A stretch of DNA of 64,000 bases from the NCBI GenBank assembly GCA_031763025.1, contig JASSKH010000001.1, positions 16,283,142-16,347,141 on the forward strand, written 5' to 3'. The notes beneath the pieces are model-generated. The model had not been told where the DNA came from. It ran no database searches and saw only the letters and a list, made by a program, of their open reading frames with translations. Shown one piece after another: positions 13,501-26,398 of the stretch. How positions within the stretch are numbered: position 1 is the first letter of the stretch; each line of letters begins with the position of its first letter. A program made the translations under genes and the position numbers. Origin of the DNA: Macrocystis pyrifera (Eukaryota > Sar > Phaeophyceae > Laminariales > Laminariaceae).

Positions 13501-16500
13501 GCGCTGGGGTTCGATTATCGGCCGGTGTATTTTATGCACAGGACTGTTCATGAGTCATCTTGCGTCGCCGAAAGTGTGACAGCAGTGCGAGTTGGGCAAA
13601 AATTAGATCAAAATCGACGAGCAGTGGGGAATGCTAAATGCACCCTACACGCGATAAATGAAGGCGAGTACCAGGGAGGGAGAACGGAAGACACCTGCGA
13701 TCACGGCGTTTGTCCAGAAGGCACTTGTTACTAAGGGGTTACAAAAACTCTCACGGGTGGAGCTGGCAAGTAAAAGCGGTGACTGGTAATCAATGAGTAC
13801 CACTGGACGTGAATATAATGATCGTTCAAACATCAATATGAACTCCAAACGATCCTTACATTTACGGTCAGAGTGATACGTACCAGGGACGTTTTGCCCC
13901 ACTTGCCGAAGGTGGAAGCAACGAACCAGCCTGTCCGCCACTCGCCAAGGACCTCGAAATTCTCCCCTCGCTTCCCCTCCCCCCCAAACCCCCCTTCCAT
14001 CCCTCCACCTGAGCGACTGTGCATTAAATTTAATAGCAGCGTAAGGTTACGTAATACGAGTCCTCCTGCGCTCTTTCCTCCAGGTGGTTGGTGCGAATTC
14101 CGCTCAATGAATCGTTAATACAACCCCGCGTCCCGTCGACGCTGCATTCATCCATCAATCATTATGCAGGAGACCTTGGTGCGAGACATCATGGAGAAAT
14201 TGGGCCTGGAGCAGATCGCGGAAAATCTCGTGGGAGACCTGCGAACACCCGGTGCGTTGTCTGATTTGTTTGCCGTACGGAACACGTTTCGGGAGGATTG
14301 TGCTCTCGTTTCTATATGCTGCAAAAAGGGTTGGAGATCGCATCGATTTTTGTTTTGATTATATATGTAGAAATAGGAAGTGTCTTGACGCAACTTTTCG
14401 ATGTATCATACATGGGGAGCGTGTTTTTTTGTTCGCACTCAATCCCCTTTCTTTTCCACGTGTCTTTTTCTTTCTCTGTACAAAAGCTCCCACATGCCGG
14501 ACAGATTATCGAATTCGTAAATACATGATATCCGGCAGATCTTTCAAGCTAGGTATGGTCCTGATGTGTATAATCTAGCTCATGTAAAATCGGCATGATC
14601 TAGCCCCAAGGTTCCTGAGTTGGATCCGGCACTACGCAGATAGATACTGCACGGCATATCTCAACGGCAGGTCAGGGTATACGATGATCTGAATGATCTA
14701 GATCGTGGTCTTCCCGAGGCGTGAAACGCTTCGTACCACTCTGTCCATATATATATGTGTACCGTGTGTTTTAATGTTTAATGCGAAATGTCCTTGTATT
14801 TGGGGACAGAGCGGTATCGATTATTGCACACTTCATACAGATCATTTACAGATCATCTACAGATAATCGAATCCCACTCCATGGTCTAGATATTTCAAGA
14901 CAGATCTTTTCGCGATCTTGCATGATCTAGCTCATGTTACCGGGTGGGAACCGTATATTCTGCAAGGTCTATAGTACATGTTTCCTGGGCTGGAGTTGTA
15001 CTGTGCAGATCCTGCACAACCTCTGATAACGGCAGGCAAGGAACTGGATTATCTATCTGTACACAGATCAGATAGATCATGATCTATTCGAGGTGTGATT
15101 TGTTGTTGATTTTTGTCGGTATCGCATCGAACTCGATTATCGTTTCTTGAAAAAGACGGGGAGGGAAGATGTTTCGGTTAGCGACGTCTGCGTGGAAAAA
15201 CTAAAACCACGTCGGCGTTGGTACGATGCGAAGCTCGATGCGAAGCTTTCATACCTCGGACAGCTCGGACAGATGATGATTTATCTGATCTGTCTACAAA
15301 AAGATCATCTAGTCCCTCAGCTTGCGTTGTGAGAGGTTGTGCAGGATCTGCCATATTGGGCAGGTCCAACCCAGGAAACATGTGCTACAGCAGGAGATCA
15401 TGCAGATTGTGCGGGTCCCACCCGGCGACATGAGCTGAATCATGCAAGATCGGGAATAGACCCGCCTTGAAATATATAGATCATGAAGTGGGAATCGATT
15501 ATCTATCCCGAGATGTGGGAGATTTTCTTGGGAACAAGTGTGTTGAGTCTGACGGTGTGGGTCTCAAAAAGGAAGAGGCAAATGCGCTCTGTGGCAACGT
15601 GTTGCAGGCAAGGGGGGCCACTTTGGCTCGGGTTTGGACCAGTATCAGCAGACGCGGCGACTGCAGCTTGCGGGGGTGTTCATTTGGCGGAGGACAGGCG
15701 GAGGAAAGGTCCAGGAAGGAAGTAGTAAGATTGCCCGCACGGGAGTTTCGGGAGTTTTTTTTCCCATCCCCCTTTTTTTCTTGGTGGCTGTCTGATGTTT
15801 AGGAATACTGCAGGAGTGAAAGATTGCTCGAACGGGAGTCCCCTCTCGAAAACTTGTACGAGAGGGGATTTTCTGTCCCCCCCCCCCCCCCCCCCTGGCG
15901 CACCTATCCACGGCTATGCCGTCACACACTACGCTAGCTTCCGGCATCGCGACTTACGCGGCCAACGGGAGCGGATAATGTCCGCACTGCTGGTGCTGCT
16001 GCTGTGCATGGGGTGCATGCCTCGAATTGAGTCGTGAGACGGTACTGTACGAAACGCTGGAAATCCTCTCACTCCCCTACTCGATACGCACAGAGGGGCG
16101 GTACCACTGCTGTGATTGTGCAATTAACACGTGCAATTATGGACGGAAATTTAAGGACCGTTACGTCTCGATATGTGTACGAAAACGGTCCTCACTTTCC
16201 CGGTCAGAGGGTTGTGAGTTACAGCCCCTGCGCAAACCCGCCCCCTCGTTTTTAGGAAAACTACTAGAACTTGGAGTCAGGCGTGGTTTAGTCGTAGTAG
16301 TGAGGTTAAACCTTGTGGGGACGCCGACGTGGCGACCAAAACAGTGGTTGGTAACTTTGGTGATCTCAACCGTCTCACGGGTAGGATCATGCTGCTACGC
16401 CCGTGCCGCACGACTCCTTGGCTTGTTAAGGCAGGCACCAGTTCGGACCACCCTCCAATCACGCGGTTGCCGTTGCTGAAATCTTCACTTTCAATCGTCA

Positions 16501-19500
16501 ACTTTCCCCCCTCTGAAAGTCTCTATTAACAATGGGCCTAAGGCTACTGTGGTACCCCTTACGGTATGTCGGGCGGGGGGTAGAGTGGAATGCGCACCTC
16601 ACCGGACCGGCGGCCCCATTCACATCCCCGCGGTTGTTGTCATGCCGTTCCATTGGATTGAACTCCTCCGAAGGCATATCCGGCGGCGAGAAGCGGAGGC
16701 TGGCGATGGGCTTGCAGCTGATTGGCCTGGAGACTCCATCGATCATTTTTCTGGACGAACCGACCTCGGGCCTCGACTCGCACCAAGCCCTGCAGGTGGT
16801 CGCGCTGTGGGGCCACCGGGGCGCAAATAGTAAATTTAACGAGAGCAGAAACAATCCGCGGGGGTGTCCTGATTGATGAGAGTGTGGGTGGGCCCTGTGG
16901 TGTTCGATCAAGAACAAAAATCGTGTTCGATACGATCTTGATGAACGAAATTCGTGTTCGATACGATATTGATGAACGAAAATCGTATTCGATGCGACCT
17001 TGATCAACGAAAATCGTGCCAGTAGTCGGTGTGAACTTTCGAAAATGTCGATACATCGACGCAATCGATACGGTATCCGACGACTAGGGCCTTGTCAGAC
17101 AGTGGCATGTCGTGCGAGTGCATCCGCCCCCATCGGGCTGGAACGAGGCGAGGAGACCGATCGATCAACCAACGCACCGACCGAACAAAACCCCGACGCT
17201 CGACACCCCTTGCGATTGTTGTGGAGCCTCTCGTTGGCCAGACCATGGTTGGTGCCTTGTTGAGGCGCGCGAACGACGCCAGCCGTTTTCTGGAACGTTG
17301 CTCAAGAACGTTTTTCTTCGTGTGCAAGGACGAAATTTTCAGGGGTCGAGAAAAAAAGAATCAAGCGAGCGATTCCATCGATTTCACGCGGGGTTCCCGC
17401 GTGAGGTTTGTGGCGTTTTTTCGTTTGGAACCTCGCAGTCTCGCAAAGAAACGGTTGGACCCTAGGTGCTCCATCCTTACCGCTGCTTAAGGTGGACGAA
17501 ACCCGCAAGGAGCCGGGCACACCGATCGTTGGAGCCGAGCACACATCAAGCGGGTCTCGCTGTCAGCTCTGCTTCGTGTCTTCGATCAATCATGCTTCTG
17601 TAAATTGGTGACGATGATAATGACGGTGACGGGGAATGATGATGAGGATGATGAATGGTGTTGGTGATTGTGATGACTATGGTGATGATGATGATGATGG
17701 TGAAATGGTTACGATGGTGGCGATGATGATTATTTTGATGGGGATAAGAATGATGATGATGATGATGGTCTATGGGGATGATGGCGATGGAAATGAAAGT
17801 ATTGACGAAGGCGTACGGTAAGGACGCTAGGATAATCATAGCAATGACAACCACGTTAGCAGTGGTGGTGGTGGTGGTAGTGGTGATGGTGGTGGTGGTG
17901 AGGATTATGATAGTTTCGGCTCTTTTGATGTTTCTCATCTCACCTTTTCTCAATGGTGCAGGTGATGACCACCGTTCGCGACCTGTGTACGGAGGGCCAC
18001 ACCGTGCTGGTGGCCATACACCAGCCGCGGTCCTCTATCTACGCGCTGTTCGACGACATTCTCCTGCTCAGCGACGGAATGGTACGTGCTACACCGGCTT
18101 CCCACACAACTTTAGTCAAATACCGGTATGTAACTGACTACTTGAAGAACAAATGGTATACCCAATACTATTGCGGGGGACCATGGTAAATAGGACCAAA
18201 TATTGTTAGTAAAACTAGATTAATATATAGTTTTTCGCGTGTACCGTAGGTCCTATTTACTATGGCCCCCCGTAATAGTGTTAAAATGAGTTCAAGCACA
18301 AATCTCAGCAAAAAAGTAAAACCCGGTACAATCGCAAAACTCGATACAACTACAAAAGTAAATACAAATACAAAACACAACACCTCTGGAGGCGGGAGTT
18401 ATTGATATCGCAATAGTCCCGCTCTAAATCCTTGGGGCGAGAGTGACACGGGGCTCACAGCAAGCACTACCGTAACCCCCGCCAGCCTTCTGCATGGTGT
18501 ATATGCCTGTACAACCTTTGTCGCAGCTATCCCGTGGTGGCGCCTTCCCCAGCGCCACCTTTCGATTAACACGCACGCCTCCACGTATGTTTCCAACGAG
18601 GGTATTCTCTCGTAAGGGTTCCCGAAAAAGTCAAGTAAGAGGGTAAAAATCTCTCGAGAACGGCATGCTGTTTGGGTGTCTGTATGCACTTAGCGAGCGA
18701 AGGAAGGTGTACTACTGCTGTACCTGGTGTAGCATAAGTTAACTAAGAGACTTATGAGGACCCCCAGCAATATTATTAGCGGCGTTCCGGGTAAAAACGC
18801 CACCGGTGACACATTCCGCGGCGGTAGAGGTTACCCTTTTTGGTCCATTTTTTTTTTTACCGGTTGAGCTCTTCAAGTGGACGGGAACATAAGATACGTT
18901 GGATTTTTATATCAGAGTCCAAATGGGTATTATATTCTCGGTCAGATTGGTACCCATTAGCATAACGTGATCCTTTTTACCAGTCTACTTGTTTTTAGGA
19001 CTATTGATAGCGAGCGTATAGAAATGTTGGTAGGGTTTGCGCGCGAACAAAACTTCTCTGAAGATGTATTGTTTTCGGGTGAAGAAAGATGTTGAGCCCA
19101 TCCTATGCGAGGAGCTCAGAAAAATACAGGCAACGCGCTTAGACCTTGATGTTGCACCGCCGGTGTTGCACTTTGATACACACGTAGGTGATGTATCACG
19201 GGTCGACGGACAAGGTCCTGCCGGTGTTGGCCTCCCTTGGACACAAGTGTCCCGTCAACTTCAACCCCGCAGACTACATGGTGAGGAGGAGGAGGAGGAG
19301 TGAGGAGGAAGGGGGCAGTACGTGGGTGTTTGCTCCTCGGTTCCACAGCCGCTGGTGCAGCAGGCAGTGGTCGTTCGAGCCGTGCTAAATATGCGATGAG
19401 GGGTTTGCACATTTTTCAAGGCGAAATGTTTTTGAATTAACGGCGGGGGCTCCTGAGCTTATTAACAGGAGCTTCCCTCTCTGTCTTCGGATCAGAAGTT

Positions 19501-22500
19501 ATCAATCGTTAGTAGATGCCTGCCTACTTACTGAAGGGCATTGGGATGAGATTATGCATCGGACTTTACTTTACATGTTTTGCCAACGTTTGTCTCTACG
19601 TGGTTACATTTTTGTGGAAGAAAATTTATCGTTGAGTGGAGTATAGAGCTCCTATGCCATAATCAGGTGAGGAGCCCCAAGAACATTGAGACGCCACCCC
19701 TGCCAGGCAATTCAGGTGCCATCGCTATAAGGCAAACACGCGTAGCTCCGTGTCCACGCGGGGCCGGGGGGGGGGCGACGACACTCCCTGTGCAGTATAT
19801 AGCAGCGTGGTGTATGTCAGCGTCAGAAACAAGAGAGATTGCAGAAGGGAGGGGGGGGGGGGGGTTCCAAGAATTGGTGGCGTTGATTGCTTTTTTTTTT
19901 TAATTCCTCCGGCGAACCGGTATAAAACAAATTAGGTCTTAGGCTCAGCTCACTAGATACACCCTTGCACATCTGTGTGTGTTGCGGGTCAATTTTGTCA
20001 TCGGTTGTAGATCGCAACGGCTACTGCCGGGGCTTAATAATACGGCAGATGGGTCGCTTTTTGCTTTGTGGTGCTCGTCGCTGGCTGGCTTTTGATGTGC
20101 GTGTGTGTTGTATTCATGTGTGTATGTTCTCGTGTACGCGATTGTGTGCATGATTTTACCTGCGTGCACCAGTTCGTGTTGGGTTCGTTTTTTTAGACCC
20201 GAGTAGCCCGCCCTACAAGTAGTACATACATTTAGCTTCACAGGTAAAGGGGGGTACCGGGCCTAAAATGTGTCTTTTTTTGCGTACGGCAGGTGGACTT
20301 GATCAGCCCCGTTTTGAATGGAAACGGCCTGAAATCGGGCGACTGGCAGGAATCGGAGGCCAAAACGGAAGCGCTCACCCTGATGGCGAATGTGAGTGAG
20401 AGGAAAATCCCTCGAGGGTTTGTCGCTTGCTGAGAGGGGGAGGAGGGGTGTACTCAATATCATGCATGGCCGTAGGAGGGGGGGGGGTGGGTGTAACCAC
20501 TGCGTTCATTTCGCGGAAAATATGCCTCTTGGTAGAATAAACGTGAAGCTACTGCTGATACTGCTGTACGGTCGTTGTCACTGATACTATACCGCTCCGT
20601 CCGACAGTGTAAGCAACGCGTGCTATTCATGTTGATACCCAAATGATCCTTACATTATGCGGACAGAGTGGTACATCGTGTTAACAGTGGTTTTCGCATC
20701 TTCACGCGCATTGTTACGACTCCCTCCTCCCCTGTCGCAAACGATAAGACCTCCCCATCCCCATAAGTATTAGCAAATTCACTTACCCCTCCCGACTTTT
20801 GATGTCACTGTTTCACCCATGTCATCGCCATCATTACCAACGCTCCCTGTACAATGTCATCATGTGCCCTTGGCTCCCCCTGAGCATAACTCGTACCTCC
20901 CGCCAGGTCTCTAGCGGGAATTTCTTTTTGGTATCACGGGAGTACGGGGCCGCTGGTTCTGCCGAACGGCGCTCCTCCCACCCCCCCAAGCCTCCCTCCC
21001 GCCCTCCGCCCGCCCTCCCTCCCACGGCGCTTCACGCTTGGTGCAAGCAACGTCTGCCTGGTCGGTGAAAACCCGACGTGCTCCGTCCCGACATTGTAGG
21101 GGTGCGAGGGTCTATGATCATACGACTTCGGCCATGCATGACATGAGTACCCTCCCCCCATCCCCCCGCCTTCCTTCTTCGGGAAGTCCACTGGTCATTT
21201 TCATTACAATTCTGAAAATACGATATTCATTACAATACCGTCAAGATATGGGGACGTATTGTACAATATCTTTGAGATAGCCGCTCCCTTTGTTGCTTCC
21301 CTCCCTCGTGACCGGGGGCGATGATTGCTGTAGCTGGGAGGTCGTGGCTCCACTTTTTCAGGGTCTTCCTCGGGATGAATCCCGCGGATCGTGGAATCGC
21401 GGTGAATCAACCATAACGGATTGACGGACCACTTTTTCAGGGCCTTCCTCGGGATTAATCCCGCGGATCGTGGAATCCCGGTGAATCAACCATAGCAGAT
21501 TGACGGATGAGGAGTAAACAACGGCGAATCACCCACGTGAAAGGCAAAATAACGGCGAATCGAATGACGGTGTTGTTTTTTTTTTATGAAGTAGAAAACG
21601 TGATATGACCACGGGATTTTTTTTCACCACGGGATTTCGAAAACCAAATCCCGCGGTAGAAATCCCGTCGTCTTACCGCGCTTCCTACTTCGTAAAAAAA
21701 AAAAAAACCAACACCATCATTCGATTCGCCGTGACTCTGTCTTGCTTATGGTGCTTTGCCATTGTTTACTCCTCATTCGCTAATCTGTGTTGGTTTATTC
21801 ACCGCGATTCCACGTTGCGCGGGATAAATCCCGAGGAAGGCCCTTCATTTTTTAAATATTCAAGTTATGAAGATACGTATGTATAATTTTTACAAGAAAT
21901 GCCTTTTACATAATGGGAAAGTATGATATCAACGTCCTTTGATAACAATCCGCCCCTGTTGTTTGCTGACCCTCCCCCCTATATATACCAGGTGTAGGTT
22001 GGGTTGGCGTCGGTTGGCGACGACACTGTAAACATGCCGCTCGCTACGTGAGTTAGAAACCCAGGGTGCCGTTTTTTTCTTGCGGTCGTCGCAGCTGGCG
22101 GTCGAGTTGGATCATTGTGCAGCGTGGAGACCCTTCACTCCGCACAAGGGGAATTATCGTATCACGTAGTGTTTATGGTAAAGCACCCACGAGGCAGTTA
22201 CATAGTGTACTCCCATTGCTGTCTCTGAAAGTGGCCACATCGGAAAACATGTCAATTAGTTCGACGCTGTCATCCATATGCAAGAAAGTCCGTCACACAA
22301 GCAATTCTTAGTAGGATGCAGCTCACCCTTCCCCCTATACTATATACCTGGTATCTATTGGTTGGGTTGGCGTCGGTTGGCGACGACGCTGTAAACACGC
22401 CTCTCGCTGCGTGAGCTAGATAACCAGGGTACCTTTTTTTCGTGCGGGGAGAACCTTAACTCCGCACAAGGGAAGTGATCGTATCACGTAGTGTGTACAT

Positions 22501-25500
22501 GGTAAAGCATCCACGAAACAGTTGCAAAGTAAACCCATTGCTGTCTCTAGGAGTGGCCACACCAGAAATTAAATCTATTCATTGACGCTGACATCCATAT
22601 GCAAGAAATTCCGCCTCAAACGCGGTTCTTAGTAAAATGCAGCTCACCCTGCACGCGATTTGCCCAGCACCTCACGGCGCTTCGCGCTTGGTGCAAGCAG
22701 TGTCTGCGTGGTCAGTGAAAACCCGCCGTGCTCCGTCTCGGCATTGTAGGGATGCGAGGGTCAATTGTCTTACGACTACGGCCATGCACGATGATGAATA
22801 CCCCCCCCCCCCCCTTGCCTCCCACGTACGTGCACAGGCAGCGAAAAGTAACTGGAAGGTCGTATCGGCCGCTCGGCGCGCTCAACACAATCGCCTCGAC
22901 GGCGGGAGGCGGTGGTGGAGCGCGGGGATCGGGGGTGGCAGCGATGACGACGAGGAGGAGGAGGAGCAAAAGGAAGAAATTCGAACTAGGGAGGGAGAGG
23001 AGGGGGACGAGTCTTATGGTTGCTGGCCACGAGGAGACACAAAGAAGAAAACGCCTGTCCGACGAGGTGGGGGCGTGCGGGCTGTCATCCCCGCATCTTC
23101 CTTTGGCTTGGCTGTCTCTGAGGTGAACAATCGAATGGGAATTCGGGGGAGGAGGGGACAGCGGGTGGGGATCGGGGGGGGGGGGGGGTGTTTGGGATCA
23201 GCATTGCTTCGATACTTTTTTCTTTCTCGGCTGTATCTTCGTTTTATCTGCATCCCTTGTTCTGCCGCGGATTCGTTATTAAGCTTTCTTGCTTCAGCAC
23301 GTCATCAATTGACTTCCGTGATCTTGTTACTGGAGGAGTTTCTTAGCATGGTATCAGACGGATTCCGTCAGCTCCATGAACATGTGCGTGCCGTTAGTTT
23401 ATTCTCAGGTGCGTTGCGTCAGTCTATGGTCAAATAGTACACATCTCGGACATGCCATCGATTCCCGCAGACAGTTCGTTATCTAGGTCTTTCAAGGCAG
23501 ATCTGTTTGATCGTTTATGATCTAGCTCATGGTGCCGGGTGGGACCCGCAGAATCTGTATGATCTACATTAGTAGTACATGATTCCTGGGTTGTATCTTC
23601 CCTATAAGGCAGATCCTGTACAACCTCTCGCAACGGCAGGCGAGGAGCTAGATGATCTAGCCGTAGATAGATAGATATATCATGATTTGTCCGAGGTGTT
23701 GATAGTTTCGCTAGTATATGATAAAATAGATCCCACAGAGCACCTCCGTGGGTGACTCTGTGTCGCTGACGCTGTATCTAACCACCGACGCTATCATCGC
23801 GCCCGCGAACGTCGGTGTATTGCGGCGGTTAAGGTCTCGCCTCTCGCTGGTCTGTGAGAGGTGTTGTAACCTTATGTCGCCACCGCTCGAGGGGAGCCGA
23901 TGGACCACGACCGACGTTGCGAGTTGCTTCAGGGACAGCACGCCACGATTCTCCTCCCCCCCCCCCTTCCTGTTTCTTCTCCTCCTCTTCCTCTTCCTCT
24001 TCGTCCTTTCTCCTCCTCCTCCTCCTCCTCCTCCTCCTCGCCCTCTTCGACTCTCGTTTCTTCCTCCTCCCACCTCTCCTCCTCCTCATCCTCCTCCTCC
24101 TCTTCCCCGCTCCCGCTCCTGCTCCTCCTCGCCCCCCTCCCCCTCCTCGCCCACCCCCCCCCCCCTCTCTTCCTCATCCCCTCTCTTCCTCCTCCTCCTC
24201 CCCCTTCATGTTTCACCAGTGCTATTATTGTACAGAGCCGACAACCGACCTCAAACTCACAACGCACCCGACGTGCGCGCGCCAAAAACAGAAACTAAGA
24301 CTCTTTTACCGCCGTGGCCGGCCGATACGGACGCGCCCGCCCTCTACCCGATGACCAAAAACAGGCGAGCCGTGAGTCGCAGAACAGGAGAGGGAAGAGG
24401 GGCAGGAGAAGCGGGTGGCCCACGCAGTTTAGACTTCTGCTGAAGCGTTCGTGGAGGCAGGCCATGCGGGACAAGTTTGCCGCTGCAGCGAGGTAAGTAT
24501 AGTGGGACCGTTCTTATGTCCCCCCCCCCTCATATATATTATATATGGGTTGGGTTGGCGTCGGTTGGCAACGACACTGTAAAACATGCCGCTCACGACG
24601 TGAGCTAGACATCCAGGGTACCGTTTTTTTTTTTTTTTTTTTTTTTGGCGGTCGCCCACAGCTGGTCGTCGAGTTAGATCATTTGTGCGAAGTAAAGAAC
24701 CTTTACTCTGCACAAGGGAATTGATCGTATCACGCAGTGTTCAAGGTAAGGCACCCAAGAGGCAGTTACATAGTACTCCCATTGCTGTCTCTGGAAGTGG
24801 CGACACCGGAAATTAAACTAACTCATTGAAGCTGTCATCCATATGCAAGTCCGCCTCACAAGCGGTTCTTAGTAGGATGCAGCTCACCCTTCATGCGACT
24901 CGCCGGACACCTCACGGCGCTTCGCGCTTGGTGCAAGCAATGTCTACCTGGTCGGTGAAAACCCGACATGCTCCGTCCCGGCATTGTAGGGATGCGAGGG
25001 TCTATGGTCTTACGACTACGGCCATGCATGAGATCGAGTACATCTCTCCTATCGAGTACACCCCCCCCCCCCCCCCCTAGTCCTGTGGTTGGTTTGGTTA
25101 GTTTGGTTGATTTATTGGTTTTGTTTGTTTGTTGGTTGGTTGGTTGGTTGGTTGGTTTGTTGGTTATTTGGTTGTTTGGTTGGTTCGCTCGTCGGTTTGC
25201 TGGTTCGTTGGTTGGTTGGTTGGTCAGTTGGTTAATTGGTTGTTTGGTTGGTTCGCTCGTCGGTTTGTTGGTTTGTTGGTAGGTTTGTTTGTTTGTTGGA
25301 TAGTTGGTTCGTGGGTTGGTTGGTTATCTGGTTGGTTAGTTGGTTGGTTGTGAGTTGGTTGGTTTATTTGTTGGTTGGTACCCACGGCCTGATTTTTGCC
25401 ATTTTTTGTTCTACAACTAGTCAGACATACCTGGTACAAGCCTAGATCTGGAGCTAGACTTGTTTTTTTTTTTATCGCTTTTCGTGCGGGTACATAAAAG

Positions 25501-26358
25501 CCACCATCCATATATATATTATAACTCCTCTGCAGTCTACAATAATTGCATGTCGATCTCCGAATCACAACCAATAAAAACATTTGCTCAGTTGGTTGGT
25601 GAATTTCTGTCGACGGCTGATGTTGCTTGTACAATGCCTGGCAGGTCGGTCGATCGGTCGATCGCCAAGCGCTCCATGAGCACTGCTGCTGCTGCTGCTG
25701 CTGTCGGCATAGCGTCGGTTCGTTTCATGATAAAACAAAGCAACGCAACTCGGCGGCAGCAAAAGTAAACGCGTCACACAAGCAGCAGCTGACACCATTG
25801 CGCCTACTGTGGGGCTCACGCGCAGCTTGATTTGAAAGTGTGCCGTTTCGTCGGTACCAAGAGGACACGCGCCTTGTAACGAGCGAAACAAACTAGGTGA
25901 AAAGAAGCAAGGTAGAAAAACATAATTTGAAGCTTCTACTACCCCCTCCCCCATTAAAAAAAATCTACCCCCCCCCCCCCTCGAAAGGGATGCGTGCTCA
26001 ATGGGCAAATGGCTAAGGCAAGCAACAAATGAGTACGCCCCCCCCCCCCTCTCCCCCCTCCCCCGCCCGTCCCTGCGTTCCCGCTCGTACAAGGGTCGCG
26101 CTGGGTTTCGGTCTAGGCGGCGTGTTTGGGTCGGTGTTTTGGAAGCTAGGCCTTAAGGAGTCCTCGATTCAGAACCGCATCTCCCTGCTCGTAAACGTCG
26201 CCATGAACACGGCCATGTTCGGCTGCATCCGGGCGCTGCAGACCCTGGCGATCGAACGCGGCGTGGTGTCGCTAGAGAGGATAGACGAGGTGGGGGAGTT
26301 GAACCGGCCAATTGTTATGTGAAAGTTATGCGAAAGTGTTTGCTGTTCTTGCTGTTGC

Positions 26359-26398
<40 letters not shown>

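Noticed and set aside
13462-13530. Possible tRNA gene
   Set aside because: A- and B-box-like motifs are present, but the cloverleaf does not pair well and the segment continues into a repeated SINE body.
22637-23437. Plus-strand frame of 266 codons
   Set aside because: It starts inside an R1 repeat copy and matches no family. It lies in an ABCG intron, and exons 10 and 11 join in phase without it.
23829-24285. Glu/Arg-rich minus-strand frames
   Set aside because: They are antisense readings of the pyrimidine tract upstream of ABCG exon 11.
25080-25634. Val/Gly/Trp-rich frames and the antisense Gln/Pro/Thr-rich frame
   Set aside because: They are translations of the (TTGG)n simple repeat.
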